A stretch of DNA of 6,204 bases from contig DLGU01000104.1 of NCBI GenBank assembly GCA_002482865.1, positions 1-6,204 on the forward strand, written 5' to 3'. This stretch comes from Porphyrobacter sp. UBA7686 (GTDB taxonomy: Bacteria; Pseudomonadota; Alphaproteobacteria; Sphingomonadales; Sphingomonadaceae). The notes beneath the pieces are model-generated. The model had not been told where the DNA came from, did no database searches, and saw only the letters and a list, made by a program, of their open reading frames with translations. The stretch's first letter is position 1, and the number at the start of each line of letters is the position of its first letter. Made by a program: the position numbers and the translations under genes. Shown here one piece after another: positions 5,369 through 6,204 of this stretch.

Positions 5369-5404
5369 CCCCCATCCCCAACCCCTTCCCCCTAGGGAAG
5401 GGGC
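5369..5404 (-). repeat. Family-2 GC-rich hairpin repeat, copy 3
   Basis: On the plus strand CCCCCATCCCCAA leads into the stem CCCCTTCCC (5382-5390), loop CCTA, and GGGAAGGGG (5395-5403). It has the same orientation as copy 2 and shares the CCATCCCCAACCCCTTCCC block with it. Copies 2 and 3 are therefore direct repeats bracketing the DUF559 gene. It ends 23 bp before the carB start codon and forms part of the 5' leader of the DUF559 gene on the other strand. Confidence 0.85.
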
Positions 5405-5406
5405 TG

Positions 5407-5412
5407 TATAGT
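5407..5412 (+). promoter_or_regulatory. Candidate -10 element (TATAGT) upstream of carB
   Basis: TATAGT matches the -10 consensus at 5 of 6 positions and lies 15 bp before the carB ATG, directly after family-2 copy 3. No acceptable -35 is present (CCTTCC at 17 bp spacing). If used, it would give a leader of only about 8 nt, which fits the absence of a Shine-Dalgarno before carB. Weak evidence. Confidence 0.25.
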
Positions 5413-5427
5413 CCGAAAGCCGCCTAA

Positions 5428-6204
5428 ATGCCCAAAAGAACCGACATTTCCTCCATCCTCGTCATTGGCGCTGGCCCGATCATCATCGGCCAAGCGTGCG
5501 AGTTCGATTACTCCGGCACGCAGGCGATCAAGGCGTTGAAGGAGGAGGGCTATCGCGTCATCCTCGTCAACTCCAACCCGGCGACGATCATGACCGATCC
5601 GGAGTTCGCGCACGCGACCTATATCGAGCCGATCACGCCCGATATCGTCGCCAAGATCATCGCCAAGGAACGCCCCGATGCGCTGCTCCCCACGATGGGC
5701 GGGCAGACCGCGCTGAACTGCGCGCTGGCGCTGGATGCGGACGGGACGCTGGCGAAATACGGCGTCGAAATGATTGGGGCCAAGGCTGACGCGATCGACA
5801 AGGCCGAAAACCGCCAGCGGTTCCGCGATGCGATGACTGCGATCGGGCTGGAAAGTGCGCGTTCTGGCGTCGCCAACACGCTCGAAGAAGCGCGCGTGAT
5901 TCTTGAACGCACCGGCCTGCCTTCGATCATCCGCCCCAGCTTCACGCTCGGCGGCACCGGCGGCGGCATTGCCTATAACAAGGCCGAGTTCGACCAGATC
6001 GTGCGCGAAGGCCTTGATGCCTCTCCCACCACCGAAGTGCTGATCGAGGAATCGCTGCTCGGATGGAAAGAGTTCGAGATGGAGGTAGTGCGCGACCGCA
6101 AGGACAACGCGATCATCATCTGCGCGATCGAGAACGTCGACCCGATGGGGGTGCATACCGGGGACTCGATCACCGTCGCTCCGGCGCTGACGCTGACCGA
6201 CAAG
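5428..6204 (+). CDS. carB: Carbamoyl-phosphate synthase large subunit CarB, N-terminal part (cut by window edge)
   Basis: CarB makes carbamoyl phosphate from bicarbonate, ammonia and two ATP, using ammonia from CarA. The frame is open for 259 codons from the ATG to the right edge, about a quarter of a roughly 1,070-1,110-residue protein. The start [20 protein letters not shown] with [13 protein letters not shown] is the typical pre-ATP-grasp N-terminus. Then come [26 protein letters not shown] and the first ATP-grasp (carboxyphosphate) domain. That domain shows Arg129, Arg169 ([14 protein letters not shown]), Glu215 ([11 protein letters not shown]) and [14 protein letters not shown] at 235-248, matching the family's ATP-site positions. 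No Shine-Dalgarno is visible (AAAGCCGCCTAA before the ATG). The 562-bp gap from carA holds an antisense gene and three hairpin repeats, so carB may need its own promoter or may depend on long read-through from carA. Confidence 0.98.
   Translation, partial: MPKRTDISSILVIGAGPIIIGQACEFDYSGTQAIKALKEEGYRVILVNSNPATIMTDPEFAHATYIEPITPDIVAKIIAKERPDALLPTMGGQTALNCALALDADGTLAKYGVEMIGAKADAIDKAENRQRFRDAMTAIGLESARSGVANTLEEARVILERTGLPSIIRPSFTLGGTGGGIAYNKAEFDQIVREGLDASPTTEVLIEESLLGWKEFEMEVVRDRKDNAIIICAIENVDPMGVHTGDSITVAPALTLTDK

Noticed and set aside
2568..5404. Repeats considered as a CRISPR array
   Set aside because: Copies are irregularly spaced, in both orientations, within genes and gaps, and no spacers of uniform length or cas genes are present.
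4687..5427. A 246-codon plus-strand open frame spanning the end of carA, the gap and the DUF559 gene
   Set aside because: It overlaps carA in a different frame and runs antisense to DUF559; it is a chance frame through GC-rich repeats with no domain.
5392..6156. A 254-codon open frame on the minus strand opposite carB
   Set aside because: It is an antisense shadow of carB with His/Asp/Arg-rich composition and no motif. The carB frame on the plus strand matches the family throughout.

Overview
This window is a high-GC, gene-dense piece of a bacterial chromosome, most likely from an alphaproteobacterium of the order Sphingomonadales, with an Erythrobacteraceae-like organism as my best guess. 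The basis is the style of the RpoD, DnaG, CarA and CarB proteins, the side-by-side rpoD/dnaG and carA/carB loci, and a dispersed palindromic repeat whose encoded peptides (VSTSLDTNG and FVSSEVET types) I associate with sphingomonad genomes. The taxonomic call comes from recognition, not from a search.

Left half, minus strand, transcribed right to left: a GatB/YqeY-domain protein (3459-3004), a small GIY-YIG nuclease-family protein (2902-2552), DNA primase dnaG (2545-677) and the N-terminal third of the primary sigma factor rpoD (603-1, running off the left edge). This resembles the 'macromolecular synthesis' operon (rpsU-yqeY-dnaG-rpoD in many proteobacteria), but no rpsU is visible and a GIY-YIG gene sits between yqeY and dnaG.

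Right half, plus strand: a 140-bp divergent intergenic region leads to carA (3600-4865), followed after 562 bp by carB (5428 onward, cut by the right edge). Together they encode the two subunits of carbamoyl-phosphate synthetase, which feeds pyrimidine and arginine synthesis. The carA-carB gap is interrupted by an antisense DUF559 nuclease-like gene (5361-5011).

Two families of palindromic repeats are the unusual part. Family 1 is built from 28-nt half units and occurs three times: as an inverted pair between yqeY and the GIY-YIG gene, as a single half unit that encodes the C-terminal tail of the GIY-YIG protein, and as an inverted pair inserted in frame in the carA interdomain linker. Family 2 is a CCCTTCCC/GGGAAGGG hairpin with a GTTGGGGATGGG flank; its three copies all lie in the carA-carB gap and bracket the DUF559 gene. 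I see no tRNA, rRNA, CRISPR array, transposase or prophage gene. I see no complete new biological system; the in-frame repeat in a core enzyme and the pairing of repeats with small nuclease genes are the points most worth following up.
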